From Gambelia wislizenii (taxonomy: Eukaryota; Chordata; Lepidosauria; Squamata; Crotaphytidae), in NCBI GenBank assembly GCA_030847615.1, contig JAUMIR010000001.1:263313187-263377186 (forward strand): DNA of 64,000 bases. The letters run 5' to 3'. The notes beneath the pieces were generated by a model. That model ran no database searches, had not been told where the DNA came from, and was given only the letters and a program-made list of their open reading frames with translations. The position numbers and the translations under genes were made by a program. Positions 54,567 through 64,000 of this stretch are shown here, piece by piece; positions within the stretch are counted from its first letter, which is position 1, and each line of letters opens with the position of its first letter.

Positions 54567-55382
54567 ATGGCAGATACTAGCCACGTCTGTTTTGAGTAAC
54601 TGGCTGATGGCAATTATCCAGCCTGGAGCATGTACATTGAGGCTTTATTAATTAAGGACAATTTGTGACATGTTTTGGAAAATGAAAGTGTGGCTCCAGA
54701 TGGCTCAGAAGATGAGATTGCAGTGTTCCATCTAGCAGATCAGAAAGCTAGAGCTGCTATTCTCTTACTACTAAGCCTCTCCCAGTTGATTCATGCAGCC
54801 CAAACATGGACAGCTTTTCAGTTTTGGATGGCTTTGAAAGCAGTACATCAAAATTCATCTTGCCTCTCAAAGATGATACGGACTAAGAGACTTTATGACA
54901 CAAAACTGTATCCTGGAGGCTGTGTGAAAGCCCATTTGGAGAAAATGAGGCAGCTGTTCCAGGAGGTAGCTAGGAGAGGGGTGGATATTCCAGAAGCCCA
55001 TAAGTGTTTTATTTTATTGGGCAGTTTACCAAAAGAATGGGATTTCCTCATGTACAGTCTGCAGACTATCAGGGAATATGATTTGTCTGTATACCTGGTA
55101 CCTGGGTGCATTCTGGAGGAGGTCCCATGCCAGCAATTTGACTCCTGGATGGAGGGGAGTAAACAGCCACAAATTACCAGATGGAATCAGGAGAGCACAG
55201 CAACGCATCCAGAGGCATCTGTGGAGGAGGGACCCTGCAGCTATGTGAGATGCTGCTACAGATGCAAGAAGCCTGTGCATTTACAGACGAACTGTAAGAT
55301 GCCTGCACTGGACAGGAGGGGTGGCACAGCTGCAAGGCAAAGGAGGGTGCATCCTCTCAGGCTGCAAGCCATGCCTTCATAG
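54567..55382 (+). pseudogene. Copia gag, two premature stops
   Basis: The particle-forming protein of the element. An ATG at 54567 (MADTSH) starts a frame with LADGNYPAWSMYIEALL, typical of copia gag N-termini (substrate-like W-x-Y block). Stops at 54597 and 54666 interrupt it. The longer open part, 54675-55382, has LSQLIHAAQTWTAF, LYDTKLYPGGCVKAHLEKM and LLGSLPKEWDFLMYSLQ, matching the UBN2-type gag core. It ends in a CCHC zinc knuckle, CYRCKKPVHLQTNC (C-x2-C-x4-H-x4-C), near 55254-55295. A frameshift follows before the protease. The start at 54567 is preferred over 54675 because homology-like sequence continues upstream. Confidence 0.85.
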
Positions 55383-55565
55383 CAAAGCACCATCCTGAAA
55401 GTGCTGAGAATCTGATATGGTTACTTGATAGTAGGGCAACACACAACATGGTGAATGATTCAAAACTGTTAAAGAATGTAAAAAATGCTTCCATAACCAA
55501 TATTACCTGTGCAGATGGTGCTCCCGGCAAGGTGCAAAAAAATGTGCACTGCATATGTGCTATCT
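55355..55565 (+). pseudogene. Copia protease, active-site glycine replaced
   Basis: An aspartic protease that would release the copia proteins. In frame 2 the sequence runs SAENLIWLLDSRATHNMVND and then CADGAPGKVQKNV. The family motif is W-x-L-D-S-G-A-(S/T)-x-H-(M/I); here the Gly after Asp-Ser is Arg (GATAGTAGG near 55427-55435), expected to disrupt the catalytic turn. The frame differs from gag upstream and from integrase downstream (frame 3), so there is a frameshift on each side. Confidence 0.7.
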
Positions 55566-56846
55566 TTTGGTAAAGCGTTTGAAATTGTGTCATGTGTTAG
55601 CAAAGTGGAGAACTGTATATTAAGTGTGTCCCAAATGACAACTGATGGGCATAAAGTGTTATTTGAGGGGAAACACTGTACAGTAATAGACAAGCAGAAT
55701 GTCTGTGCAAAAGGGTTAAAGCAACATGGATTGTATTACATGTTGCCTAAAGGGAAGGTATCAAATGTGAAACCTGCAGATAATGTGCCCCTGCATGATA
55801 AGTGTGTCCATTATTATCACAGGGTAATGGGCCATGCTGGCTACAAAGTGTTAAATGAGCTAGCAAAAATCTACCCCAGTTTAAGCATGAAAAACTGTCC
55901 AAGATTTTTAGAATGTGCAGTATGCAGGAAAGTAAAGGTGAAAGCTTTCCTAATTTCCAAAAAGACCCAGTGTGGCATCAAGAAACCATTTGAAGTTGTC
56001 CATGCTGATTTGGTAGGTCCCTACAAGCCCACTGAAGGGTGGAACCACTATTTTTTTCTAATTGTGGACAGACACACTAGTTACACCTACGTATACTTGC
56101 TGAAGGAGAAAAGTCAGGCTGCAGACAGGTTCCGTGTGTGGGTGAACACAGTTGAACAAGAATTCCCTTCTTATAAGGTTTCTAGTCTGGTGTCAGATAG
56201 GGGAAGGGAATTCTTATCTAACAGTCTGCAGACCTGGATGGGTAGGAGGGGCATTAGACACAAAACCACAAACCCAGCGTCTCCAGGGGAGGATGGGCGT
56301 GCAGAAAGAAAAATTGGGATGTTGAAGTACATGATGAAATGCATGATGGAAGATGCACAAGCCCCAGCTGGGTTATGGGGGGGGGAGGCAGTGGTGACTG
56401 CTGCCTACTAAATGAATAGATTGTGGATGTCTAGTGTCAACCAGACCCCATATTATCTATTATATGGTAGAGCACCAAACCTCAAGCACCTGAGGATATT
56501 TGTCCAGTATGCAAATGTACTGATACCCCCAAACGTAAGGAAACCTGGGCAGTCTAAGACCAGGAGGCTGCATTTCCTTGGCTATGAGGGCAATAAGTAT
56601 ATGTTTTCTCTCCATCCTGGAAAGGTGGTGTTCTCCAGGAGTGCAAATTTTGAAATACACACAGGGTGGGACAGATTGCATTGCAATCAGGAGGTGTTTG
56701 TTCCCTTGGGGAGGGATGTGCCAACAACTTCCAAAAGTCCCACAAATGGAGGGGTGGTAATGCCTGATGATGAAGGGGAGGCAGAGGAAGAAAAGCCTGA
56801 CACTTCCCATGCCACTCCAACACACACCACCACAAACAAGCATTGA
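55566..56846 (+). pseudogene. Copia integrase, one in-frame stop
   Basis: The DDE integrase that inserts the cDNA. The GAG-preintegrase zinc region shows YHRVMGHAGYKVLNEL with the C-x2-C at ECAVCRKVK. The catalytic core has HADLVGPYKPTEGW (first Asp), SLVSDRGREFLSN (second Asp) and GRAERKIGMLKYMM (Glu), so all three acidic residues are visible. A stop at 56409-56411 interrupts it, and the same frame continues with LLYGRAPNLKHLRIF and LGYEGNKYMF, the typical segment before RT, up to 56846. It is the least damaged gene of the element. Confidence 0.9.
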
Positions 56847-56849
56847 GCC

Positions 56850-58508
56850 TGACACATTTCTGAAGAGAGAGCCTGACACAGGGAGAGATAGCAGCAGTGC
56901 AAGTAAAGATGAGTCATGCAGAACTAAGGTGCTCATTCCCAGAAGGTCAAGGAGGGTTAGAAAGGCTCCTGACAGGTCTGTTGTTCAGGAGGCCAGGTTG
57001 TGCAATGTCATGGCAGAGGAACCTGCAAGTTTTCAGGATCGCCTAAAGCTTCCTCAGGAAGAACAGGAGAAGTGGAACTCAGCAATGGACTCTGAGTTCA
57101 TGTCACTAGTTGAGAGGAAAGTGTTCCAGGTAGTTGAGAGGCCCAAAGACCAAAAGGTTGTTGGTTGCAGGTGGGCCTACAATCTTAAGGACATGTCTGA
57201 TGGGACACAAAATTGTAAGGCATGCTTAGTTGCGAAAGGCTTTTCACAGGAGCGTTACACCAATTTTGACAAAACCTTTTCACCCACAGCAAAGCCAGAG
57301 AGTCTTAGGATGTTGTTAGCTATAGCAGCCAAGAGGCAGATGGTTGTGCAACACTTTGACTTTGAAACAGCATACTTGAATGCTGATCTGGAAGAGACAA
57401 TGTTTATGGAGCAAGCACCAGGGTATGACAGTGCAGGAGACAGCAAGGTGTATTTGTTGTACAAAGTGCTCTATGGCTCAAAGCTCATGCTGTTGGAACA
57501 AGTGCATTCATCAGGTTTTGGTGTCACTTGGGTATACAAGGAGTGTCACTGATGCCTGTGTATATACCAAGGGGGTAGGAGACAATGCTGTCATGTTAGT
57601 TATTTATGTGGATGATCTTTGTGTGGCAGCAAAGAGTGCCAATGATGTGAATCAAGTGCAGGTGAAGTTAGAAAACTGGTTCAAGCTGAAGGACCTAGGC
57701 AGCCTGACGTGTTATTTAGTTGTAGAAGTAGAAAGAACTGGTCCTGGTGAATTTTTCCTAAGCCAGAAGAAGATTTACAGTCTTGTAGCCAAGTGTGGGC
57801 TTAGTGAGGCCAAGGTAGTCAGAACACCAATGACCACAGATTTTGTGAACTTGGAGGCAGAAAAGTGTTTTGAGAGGCCTGATTTGTACCATTCAGTGGT
57901 TGGCAGTCTTTTGTTCATTGCCAACAACACAAAGCCCGACATAAGTTTTGCTGTTGGGGTGCTCAGTAGGAGGGTCTCCAAACCTAGGAGGGTGGGTTGG
58001 AAAGCCCTGAAGAGGATACTTAGATATCTCAAGGGGACCAGGGACATGTGTTTGAACCTGGCAGAAAGTCAGGTGACCCTTGAGTGCTAATGGACAGCTC
58101 TTTTGCTGCTGAGACTTCAGACAGGAAGTTAGTGACTGGGTTGGTGGTCAGATATGCAGAGAGCCCCATAGTGTGGAGATCAAGAAAGCAGAACTGTGTG
58201 GCCATTAGTACAACTGAAGCTGAATTTGCAGCCTTGTCTGAGATGGCAAGTGAGAGACAATTGTTAAGGCAGATGCTTGAAGATCTTGGGGAGCCGTGCC
58301 ACATGCCTGTTGAGGTACACAAAGACTCGCAAGCCTGAATAGCTATGGCAGAAGCTGAAACCTTGAAGTTTAGGACAAAATACATTGTGGCACACTACCA
58401 AAGCGTGAGGCAGTTAATACAAGAATGTGTCTTGTGTCTGTGCTACTGTCCATCTGAGGACAATGTTGCAGAACTACTCACAAAAGCCCTTTCAGCAGGA
58501 AACCATTA
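56850..58508 (+). pseudogene. Copia reverse transcriptase-RNase H, frameshifted
   Basis: The polymerase of the element. Frame 1 to about 57480: EKWNSAMDSEFMSLVE, RWAYNLKDMSDGTQN, LVAKGFSQERYTNFDKTFSP and HFDFETAYLNADLEETMFM (motif A Asp). It changes to frame 2: LVIYVDDLCVAAKSAND (YVDD box near 57605), LVPxxK-like connection, YHSVVGSLLFIANNTKPDIS and LKRILRYLKGTRDMCL, ending at 58090. It returns to frame 1 for RNase H: DSSFAAETSDRKLVTG, KQNCVAISTTEAEFAALSE and, after a stop at 58336, HYQSVRQLIQECV with DNVAELLTKALS. Catalytic residues are kept but at least two frameshifts and one stop block function. Confidence 0.9.
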
Positions 58509-58662
58509 AGAGATGGCAAAGAGGTTGGGCCTTGTCACTAGTTTGTAAAGGGAAAGGTGTCAAAAGGGAAAGGTCAACCAACAGACGAATGATGTCTAAT
58601 AGTGTATGTTGATGATGCTATGTTGTTATGATAACATGTGTCCTGCGCAGTAGTTTGACCAT

Positions 58663-58674
58663 TTTGGAGGGGAC
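58663..58674 (+). other. Polypurine tract of the copia element
   Basis: TTGGAGGGGAC abuts the 3' LTR at 58675. It would prime plus-strand cDNA. Confidence 0.6.
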
Positions 58675-59135
58675 TGTCAGGAGTTGGAAACTGAACTCCA
58701 TTGAAAATGGCCAAACAACTGCTGAATCATGCTGAGTCATGATGGCTGAAGCTAAGAACTGCCAAGTCACACTAGCCATGTAGCCACAACTGCTGAAGAA
58801 GTTTACTAGAGGCCATAGCTTCTGGAGTGCAAGATCTGATGTAATGCACCCATGTGGTTGAGTAAGCCAATGCCCTGTAACTGTGTATATAAGAGAGCTC
58901 AGTTCAGAACTCATTCTCTTCTCGTGAATGCTGATGTCTGATGAAGCAGTTTGTCCTTCAGTTGTAAATATTTGTACATATTGCAACTGCTTGACTTTGA
59001 AGATAAAAGTGCCTCCTGCTTATTTAGACATCAAACACTCTGTGTGTGAGTATTCTTGGGAACAGGTTGCTAAGTCTGCCGAGATAGTTTTTTTGACTTC
59101 TGCTGGGGGTTGAGTGTCTTATCATCCCCCTGACA
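58675..59135 (+). repeat. Copia 3' LTR
   Basis: Begins TGTCAGGAGTTGG and ends CCCCCTGACA with the terminal CA intact. TATA motif at 58886-58893. It differs from the 5' LTR mostly by transitions, plus a three-base indel near 59068. Confidence 0.93.
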
Positions 59136-59140
59136 CAAAA

Positions 59141-60476
59141 CTCACCTGGGAATTGTCTATATAAGGCAATAAAATACCAATTCATAGCAGTGTCCATTTG
59201 TCTCCATGGTTTTTTGGCCAGATTGCAGATATGCGTAACTATCCCTGTATGATGTTCACAAGGGCATGCCTGTGAATCAAGATGGCAGGTGGGCAAGAAT
59301 TACAAATGTGTTTATTGTCCCTAAGTTGCTGCTCTTGAACAGGTTTTTTTTAAGTAAATCCAAAGTGCAAAAGTGCAACCTTTTGCTTAAAGAAGCTTTA
59401 AAAAAAAACCATTTTGGCACTTCAGTGCATGATTGGTACCATGAATATTCAACATGGTGGTTCCGGCGACTTTGTTGCCAGCAAGTTCTGACCCCTGAGC
59501 ATATCCGACCAATCAGCAATCCACTTCTGTCCTCACTGAGAATGCACTGCAATCCAAATTGGTTGTCCCAATGAGCAGGAATGTGCATTTCCCTCACAGT
59601 TTTAAAAAACAAAACTTGTGGGAAAGTCACAAAGGCTTTTCCCATGCAGTATATGGCATTTTTGCTCCCCCTCCATCTGAATATGGAGAATTGCCATGTG
59701 GATCCAATTTAGACCAAAGGTATTCTCCTCGAAATCTATGAGGAATAGCTGTCATACACTCTTGTCTATTATGGTGAAAATGCATTGCATTTCCATCTAA
59801 ATCCCAGCGACCATTTCTAAATATGCCTCTTACATGTGAATTTGGATGGCAAATTATGTGCAGATTTGCATAGTCTTTTGTCCTCTTCATTGGCAACACA
59901 CAAATGGCCAACCTAAAGCAAGTGAAGCTGAAGCTTTTGGCTTTTCTTTTCAATACATGTAGAGGTGTATGTATTCTCACTCTTCTTATCTGTGTCAGTA
60001 TTATACTTTTAAAACTTAAAATTTAAGTCTTATTTAATCAGAAGCATCTACTGTAAGTGAACCTTTATGAGTTTGTCCATTCTCTTGGTCTCACCTCCCT
60101 CAGAGATACATTGGCCGGGACATGGGTGTGGGGGGCTTCTCAGTGATTGTTTTCTGGTACCCCCTGACAAAACCTACTCCCTATATTGTCATTTGTGGGC
60201 AAAGACATTTTTATTCTGATAGAAATTTGACATTTTGTTGGAATGGAGGAGCTGCTGTTTCTTTGTATTTTTCATTGTGCTTTTAATCTCTTTTTTTGCT
60301 TTCATTATCTTTGTGTTTTTTATTGTTTTACTGTTGTTTAGCTTCCTTGAATGCCATATCCAGATAAACAAGATACAAATATAATGAACAGAGTGATGAA
60401 TGTCTGGGTAGACTTCAGTCTCTGGATCTGAACTAGCGCATATAACCTTCACTTGCTTACTGCTGTGTGGGTCAGG
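59141..60476. other. Intergenic DNA, nothing recognised
   Basis: No gene supported. Short T/A runs near 59346 and 59399. About 60250-60340 is AT-rich. Confidence 0.45.
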
Positions 60477-60478
60477 TA

Positions 60479-60576
60479 CAGTGCCTTGCAAAAGTATTCA
60501 CACCCTTTAACTTTTCAACATTTTTTTATGCTGTAACCTGGAAATGAAAATGGATTCCATTGGCATTATTACCCTT
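60479..60576 (+). repeat. Tc1/mariner-like terminal fragment
   Basis: CAGTGCCTTGCAAAAGTATTCACACCC, preceded by TA, is a terminus known from vertebrate Tc1/mariner elements; AACTTTTCAACATTTTTTTATGC follows as in those elements. It is cut off by the LINE fragment at 60577. Confidence 0.65.
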
Positions 60577-61423
60577 GAGCTGCTGGTCTTCACTGATGAT
60601 GCTGCCCTTGTTGCCCACACAGAAGCAGCTCTGCAGCGCCTAACATCCTGCTTCGCAACAGCTGCAGAGCTGTTTGGGCTGGAAGTGAACCTTAAGAAAA
60701 TGGAAGTTCTTTACCAGCCTGCACCACAGGATGAACATCACCATCCCCACATTGCCGTCGGCAACTCTGTGCTTAAGTCTGTTCAGCAGTTCACCTACCT
60801 GGGAAGCATCATCTCCTCAGATGCCAAGATTGACAAAGAGATTGATCACAGATTAGCAAAAGCACATAGCGCATTTGGAAGACTTTACAAAAGAGTCTGG
60901 AGTAATAAACTTTTCTCTTTCTACTGCCTTATTCTCTCACTTCTGTTATAAGTGAAACTTAATTCAGTGTTAGCTTAGCACCCTTAGAAAATTTCCTATG
61001 GAGCTCTTACAATACAATAATGGAGCTCTTCCAATAAAGCTTTAGTTTGTTTCTTCAGCCATGGATTTCTTTGCTCCTTAATTGAACTCACCATGGGTCA
61101 GCGTAGGAGGGGTGCTCCAAAAAAGCGATACAAAGACTCCCTGAAACAACATCTCAGGCTCGGCCAAATTGATCACCAACAGTGGTCCACCCTGGCCTCA
61201 CATCGGGAGGCATGGAGACGCACAATCCACAATGCTGCAGCCTTATTTGAGAACTCATGCCGAACAAGTCTTGAAGAGAAACGACAACGCAGAAAAAAAT
61301 CACAACCTGGAAACATCACCCAAGGAGACCTTCTGTGCTTTCTGCAACTGGACTTGTCTATCTTGGATTGGCCTTTTTAGTCATGAGCATGCTTGCAGAA
61401 AGCGCGGGATGAGTCCTACCTGA
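60577..61423 (+). pseudogene. LINE ORF2 remnant, two pieces
   Basis: Piece one (60577-60910, frame 1) is open and includes FTDDAALVAHTEAALQRL, GLEVNLKKMEVLYQPAP and FTYLGSIISSDAKIDKE. The residue before the DD pair is Thr where the other copy has Ala. Piece two (61084-61423) has KKRYKDSLKQHLRLGQID, the Trp-rich WSTLASHREAWRRTIH and, after a frameshift near 61300, the C-terminal finger CAFCNWTCLSWIGLFSHE. No endonuclease and only the end of the palm remain, so it is inactive. Confidence 0.82.
60911..61083 (+). repeat. LTR-like segment inside the LINE fragment
   Basis: CTTATTCTCTCACTTCTG, AGTGTTAGCTTAGCACCC and AATAAAGCTTTAGTTTGTTTC (AATAAA at 61033-61038) match 31520-31700 with moderate divergence. 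It may be an LTR remnant; no duplication of LINE sequence flanks it. Confidence 0.5.
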
Positions 61424-61440
61424 ATCTTCGTTTGCGAAGA

Positions 61441-62537
61441 GAAGTGGGGGAGAGAGAGAGAGACATGAGATACTCAAGACTGTGAAGCTGCAAAAATTGT
61501 TTGTGGCAGAAAAGTAAACAAAACCCAAACAGGCACTTTATGGATTATATGTGTGTGCTCTGAAAACATTGTTCAAAACAGATATAGCAGGGCAATACTT
61601 CCCACAGCATATATGATCACAAATTCAATGGCCATATAAAAGTCCAACCACCAGCTTATGGCACAAAACACTGGGGTAGCTCAAACTCTAGAGTGATAGT
61701 AGAGGCAACTCTATTGTAATCTCCACTTATTTTGTGTTGGCAGACTAGAATGCTTTTATTGAGACTAAGAAGGTACCACTGAAAACCAATATGCTGATTT
61801 GGCTTTGCTTAGGATGAAAGTAAGGGGGGAGAAAACAGATAATGTTCAGGCATGATAATGGCCCCGGAAAGAAACATATCATGATGTACAAACCGTGAAC
61901 TCTTTAAAAAGTGTTTTTAATTAAAAATGTCATTTACGAGATGCCAGCTGGTGAATATTGTTTTGCTGATGTACGACATCCTTTCTGACACCCACAGCAT
62001 GGTACCGCCTTGCCAAACTCTATGCCAAGCTCCAATAATGCCAATCGCTCAAATTGTGACATTTTCAAAAAAAATTGGTAGATGTCAACAGGAGACTTAG
62101 AAAGGCTATTCAGCTTTGCATTTTCTAATAAAAAATGCTGCTTTGTGCCATGATAGCCTGTACTGTACCATTTACCTCTCTTAATATATATGTGTGTGTG
62201 TATGTGTGTGTGTGTGTGTTCTTTTCTTTGTGTTTTGGAATATTGGGTAGCCCTGTGATGATACTCAATTGTATCAAGTGTTACAAGTGTTACCCAAATT
62301 ACTGGTGGTTCATGGAAACCCCACGCATGTTCAAATATTAACATGGGGAATTTTAACTAGCTCAATATGGCAGCGAGAGGCCAGGGAATGACAGGATCTT
62401 TTGGCCTGTGTATACTCACTGCTGAGACTCACAGCCAGAAAATGATATAAAAATAGTTTTTATTGAAAAATAATCTCAGAAGCATTTACACCAACACTCA
62501 TGTTTAAAGAACTCACACAATGCTATCAAGGAAAATA
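61441..62537. other. Intergenic DNA with (TG)n microsatellite
   Basis: AG tract at 61450-61464 is the LINE tail. (TG)n at 62189-62219. No gene supported. Confidence 0.5.
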
Positions 62538-62751
62538 CAGTTGTCCCTTCATATTTGCTGGGGTTTGGTTCTAGGACCCCCCATGGATACCAAAATCTGT
62601 CAATACTCAAGTCCCATTATATGCAATGGCATAGCAAAATGGTGTCCCTTACATAAGATGGCAAAATCATGGTTTGCTTTTTGAATTATTATTTTTGAAG
62701 ACTATTTTCAAGCCATGAATACTCAAATCCATGGATATGGAGGGACAACTG
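62538..62751. mobile_element. Tigger/pogo-like miniature transposon
   Basis: CAGTTGTCCCTTCATATTTGC to GGAGGGACAACTG between TA dinucleotides (62536-62537, 62752-62753). Interior matches the CAGTTGTCCC subtype in reverse orientation relative to 41057. Confidence 0.87.
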
Positions 62752-63050
62752 TAGGAAGTATTGGGATAGAGGAATAGAGTTCGGGATAATGGGCTATGCT
62801 GTACCTATCCAAAGAGGAGAAATTCATGTAGCAGAAGGTACTCAGGATGCAGCTCTGAAGGTTGTGCAGCAAACCAGCAAAGTAACGAGGTGGGAGAAAC
62901 TGTGAACACAGCCTGACAGAGTGATGAGATGAAGGAAGCTGTGTACACCTTGACTGTGTATTAGGGTGATATTTATATTTAATATTCCCCTTGAAGGAGT
63001 GAAATACAATGTCTGCCAGAGTTTCCCAGGGTTAAATAATGGATTCTCCA
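62752..63050. other. Intergenic DNA, nothing recognised
   Basis: No gene or repeat assigned. Confidence 0.4.
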
Positions 63051-63054
63051 GATG

Positions 63055-63290
63055 TGTTATAGCAATAGCATTGATATTTATATACCACTTACTGGTGCCA
63101 AAGCACTTCCTATGTGGTTTACGGTGGTGTTTTTTTTAGCTAATTGCCCCCAACAAACTGGGTACTCATTTTACCAACCTATGGAAGCATGGACGGCTGA
63201 GTCAGCCTTGGAGCCCTCTGGGATAGAACTCATAACATTGTGGCTTGCAGTGGCATTTAACCATTGCACCACCATGATCACTAATGTCTA
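63055..63290. repeat. Dispersed repeat of a common squamate type
   Basis: GCAATAGCATTGATATTTATATACCACTT, ACAAACTGGGTACTCATTTTACC, GGAAGCATGGACGGCTGAGTC and ACCATTGCACCACC are strings I associate with a very common squamate interspersed repeat, but I cannot give its family. Confidence 0.5.
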
Positions 63291-63297
63291 AACCAGG

Positions 63298-63514
63298 GTT
63301 TCCCAAACTTTGATTCACCAGATGTTTTGGACTTCATCTCCTTTCTTCTCAGTGGCTCAATAGTTAAGCCCTCCCCCTTAACTCACCCTAACTCACCAGT
63401 CCAAGGGGGGGTTGCATAATTACTACCTGGGTGTCTTTTAAGGATTTGAGATGGCTTCTCCCTTAGGTTTTCTGAGCACACTTTGAGTTCTTGCATTTGG
63501 GAAGCCCTGGTTTA
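63298..63514. mobile_element. hAT-like inverted-repeat element
   Basis: CAGGGTTTCCCAAACTTTG and CATTTGGGAAGCCCTG are terminal inverted repeats. The flanks GTCTAAAC and GTTTAATA agree at only five of eight positions. The inside includes a 28-base stretch (63341-63368) identical to 49905-49932. Confidence 0.6.
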
Positions 63515-63850
63515 ATACCAATCACATGCGGTGCCAATAACAAGCCAATTTATGAGATATAGTCAATTGTTGAACTATTGGAAGGGAGGAGACATCAGGT
63601 CAGGTGAAACAAGTCAGAGGCAGGTGTAAGGCTGCAGGGGCTTTGCCAGCAGGCATCTAGAAGCCATCATTAACCTCATCATATTATTGTTACCAAAATG
63701 CAATGTCACAGAAATTCCAGTGTTCCATGGCACTGTGAAGGAGGAAAAAAAAAAGATGGTAGCCTCAACAAAAATACGGTTTCCATCATTGTTTTTATTG
63801 CAGCCATTTAGGTTTGCTTGCTCTGATTTTGTCTACAGAGACACAGAACA

Positions 63851-64000
63851 TCAGGGGCTATTTCACACTACACACACTTCACACTTCCAGTGCTATGATT
63901 CCACTTTAACTACTACGGTAACATCCTGTGGAATTCTGGCATTTTTAGTTTGATGAAGTACTAGAGCTCTCTGGTTGAGGATTCTAAATGCCCTTCCTTC
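63851..64000. mobile_element. GGGCCCTTTCACAC-family element, cut by window end
   Basis: GGGGCTATTTCACACTACACAC, then GTGCTATGATTCCACTTTAAC and ACATCCTGTGGAATTCTGG as in the other members. The right half lies beyond the window. Confidence 0.65.

Larger units (their letters stand above)
53889..59135 (+). mobile_element. Ty1/copia LTR retrotransposon, structurally complete but inactive
   Basis: A 5.25-kb element with LTRs of 464 and 461 bp, TGTCAG...CTGACA ends and a perfect 5-bp target duplication CAAAA (53884-53888 and 59136-59140). The internal order gag, protease, integrase, RT, RNase H, with integrase before RT, is diagnostic of Ty1/copia. By eye the two LTRs differ at roughly 35-40 positions plus small indels (about 8%), so the insertion is old. 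Every gene contains stops or frameshifts. Ty1/copia elements are uncommon in vertebrates compared with Gypsy elements and retroviruses, so a whole copy is informative. No env gene is present. Confidence 0.95.
60577..61440 (+). mobile_element. Second LINE fragment, middle replaced by an LTR-like segment
   Basis: Same family as 1431-3363. It starts inside the palm at GAGCTGCTGGTCTTCAC, immediately before the catalytic FTDDAALVAHT. The stretch matching 2698-2992 of the first copy is missing and 60911-61083 lies in its place, related to 31520-31700. It ends with the same AG-rich tail. Confidence 0.8.

Noticed and set aside
56460..56936. 158-codon minus-strand frame in the copia element
   Set aside because: It is antisense to the integrase tail and RT start, whose frames carry clear domain motifs.
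53889..59135. Endogenous retrovirus
   Set aside because: Integrase precedes RT, there is no env gene, and the primer site and 5-bp duplication fit Ty1/copia.
1..64000. CRISPR arrays, bacterial operons or phage genes
   Set aside because: No spaced direct repeats or prokaryotic coding density; all large frames belong to eukaryotic retroelements.

Overview
This is vertebrate nuclear DNA, most likely from a squamate reptile (lizard or snake). The basis is the repeat content: a 5S-rRNA-derived SINE, tRNA-derived SINEs with a CAA-rich tail, CR1 LINE 3' ends, DIRS-order retrotransposons, a Ty1/copia element, and large numbers of short inverted-repeat DNA transposons. No host protein-coding exon, rRNA or functional tRNA gene could be supported. 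Almost all open reading frames here are chance frames or decayed transposon frames. Species and chromosome cannot be read from the sequence.

Layout. 1-3.5 kb: a SINE, then a Tigger/pogo-like miniature element (1278-3459) split by a 1.9 kb LINE with a 10-bp target duplication. 3.5-21 kb: AT-rich intergenic DNA with miniature transposons, microsatellites and LINE 3' tails. 21.1-22.9 kb: a PIF/Harbinger-like element, then a fragment of a DIRS-like element with a TATA-type promoter and the start of gag. 23-33 kb: CR1 fragments, a long pyrimidine tract, nested miniature elements and two stretches that look like conserved non-coding DNA (about 25.2-26.2 and 30.5-31.2 kb). 33.8-39.6 kb: a GC-rich, decayed Ngaro-like (DIRS-order) retrotransposon with gag, RT-RNase H and tyrosine recombinase. 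39.8-53.6 kb: more Tigger-like elements (one swollen by a 64-bp minisatellite), the 5S SINE, hAT-like elements and further non-coding candidates. 53.9-59.1 kb: a structurally complete Ty1/copia retrotransposon with both LTRs, a 5-bp target duplication, a primer-binding site matching the anticodon arm of initiator tRNA-Met, gag, protease, integrase, RT and RNase H, all disabled by stops and frameshifts. 60.5-61.4 kb: a second, rearranged copy of the first LINE family. The rest is intergenic DNA and small repeats.

The mobile elements do not form a gene system. They are independent insertions of different ages, several nested, so their order can be partly reconstructed. The most informative points are the copia element's half-tRNA primer site, a PIF/Harbinger-like family that carries a strong 5' splice-site motif in several copies, two resolved nested insertions, and a 20-bp palindromic double octamer inside a possible enhancer.
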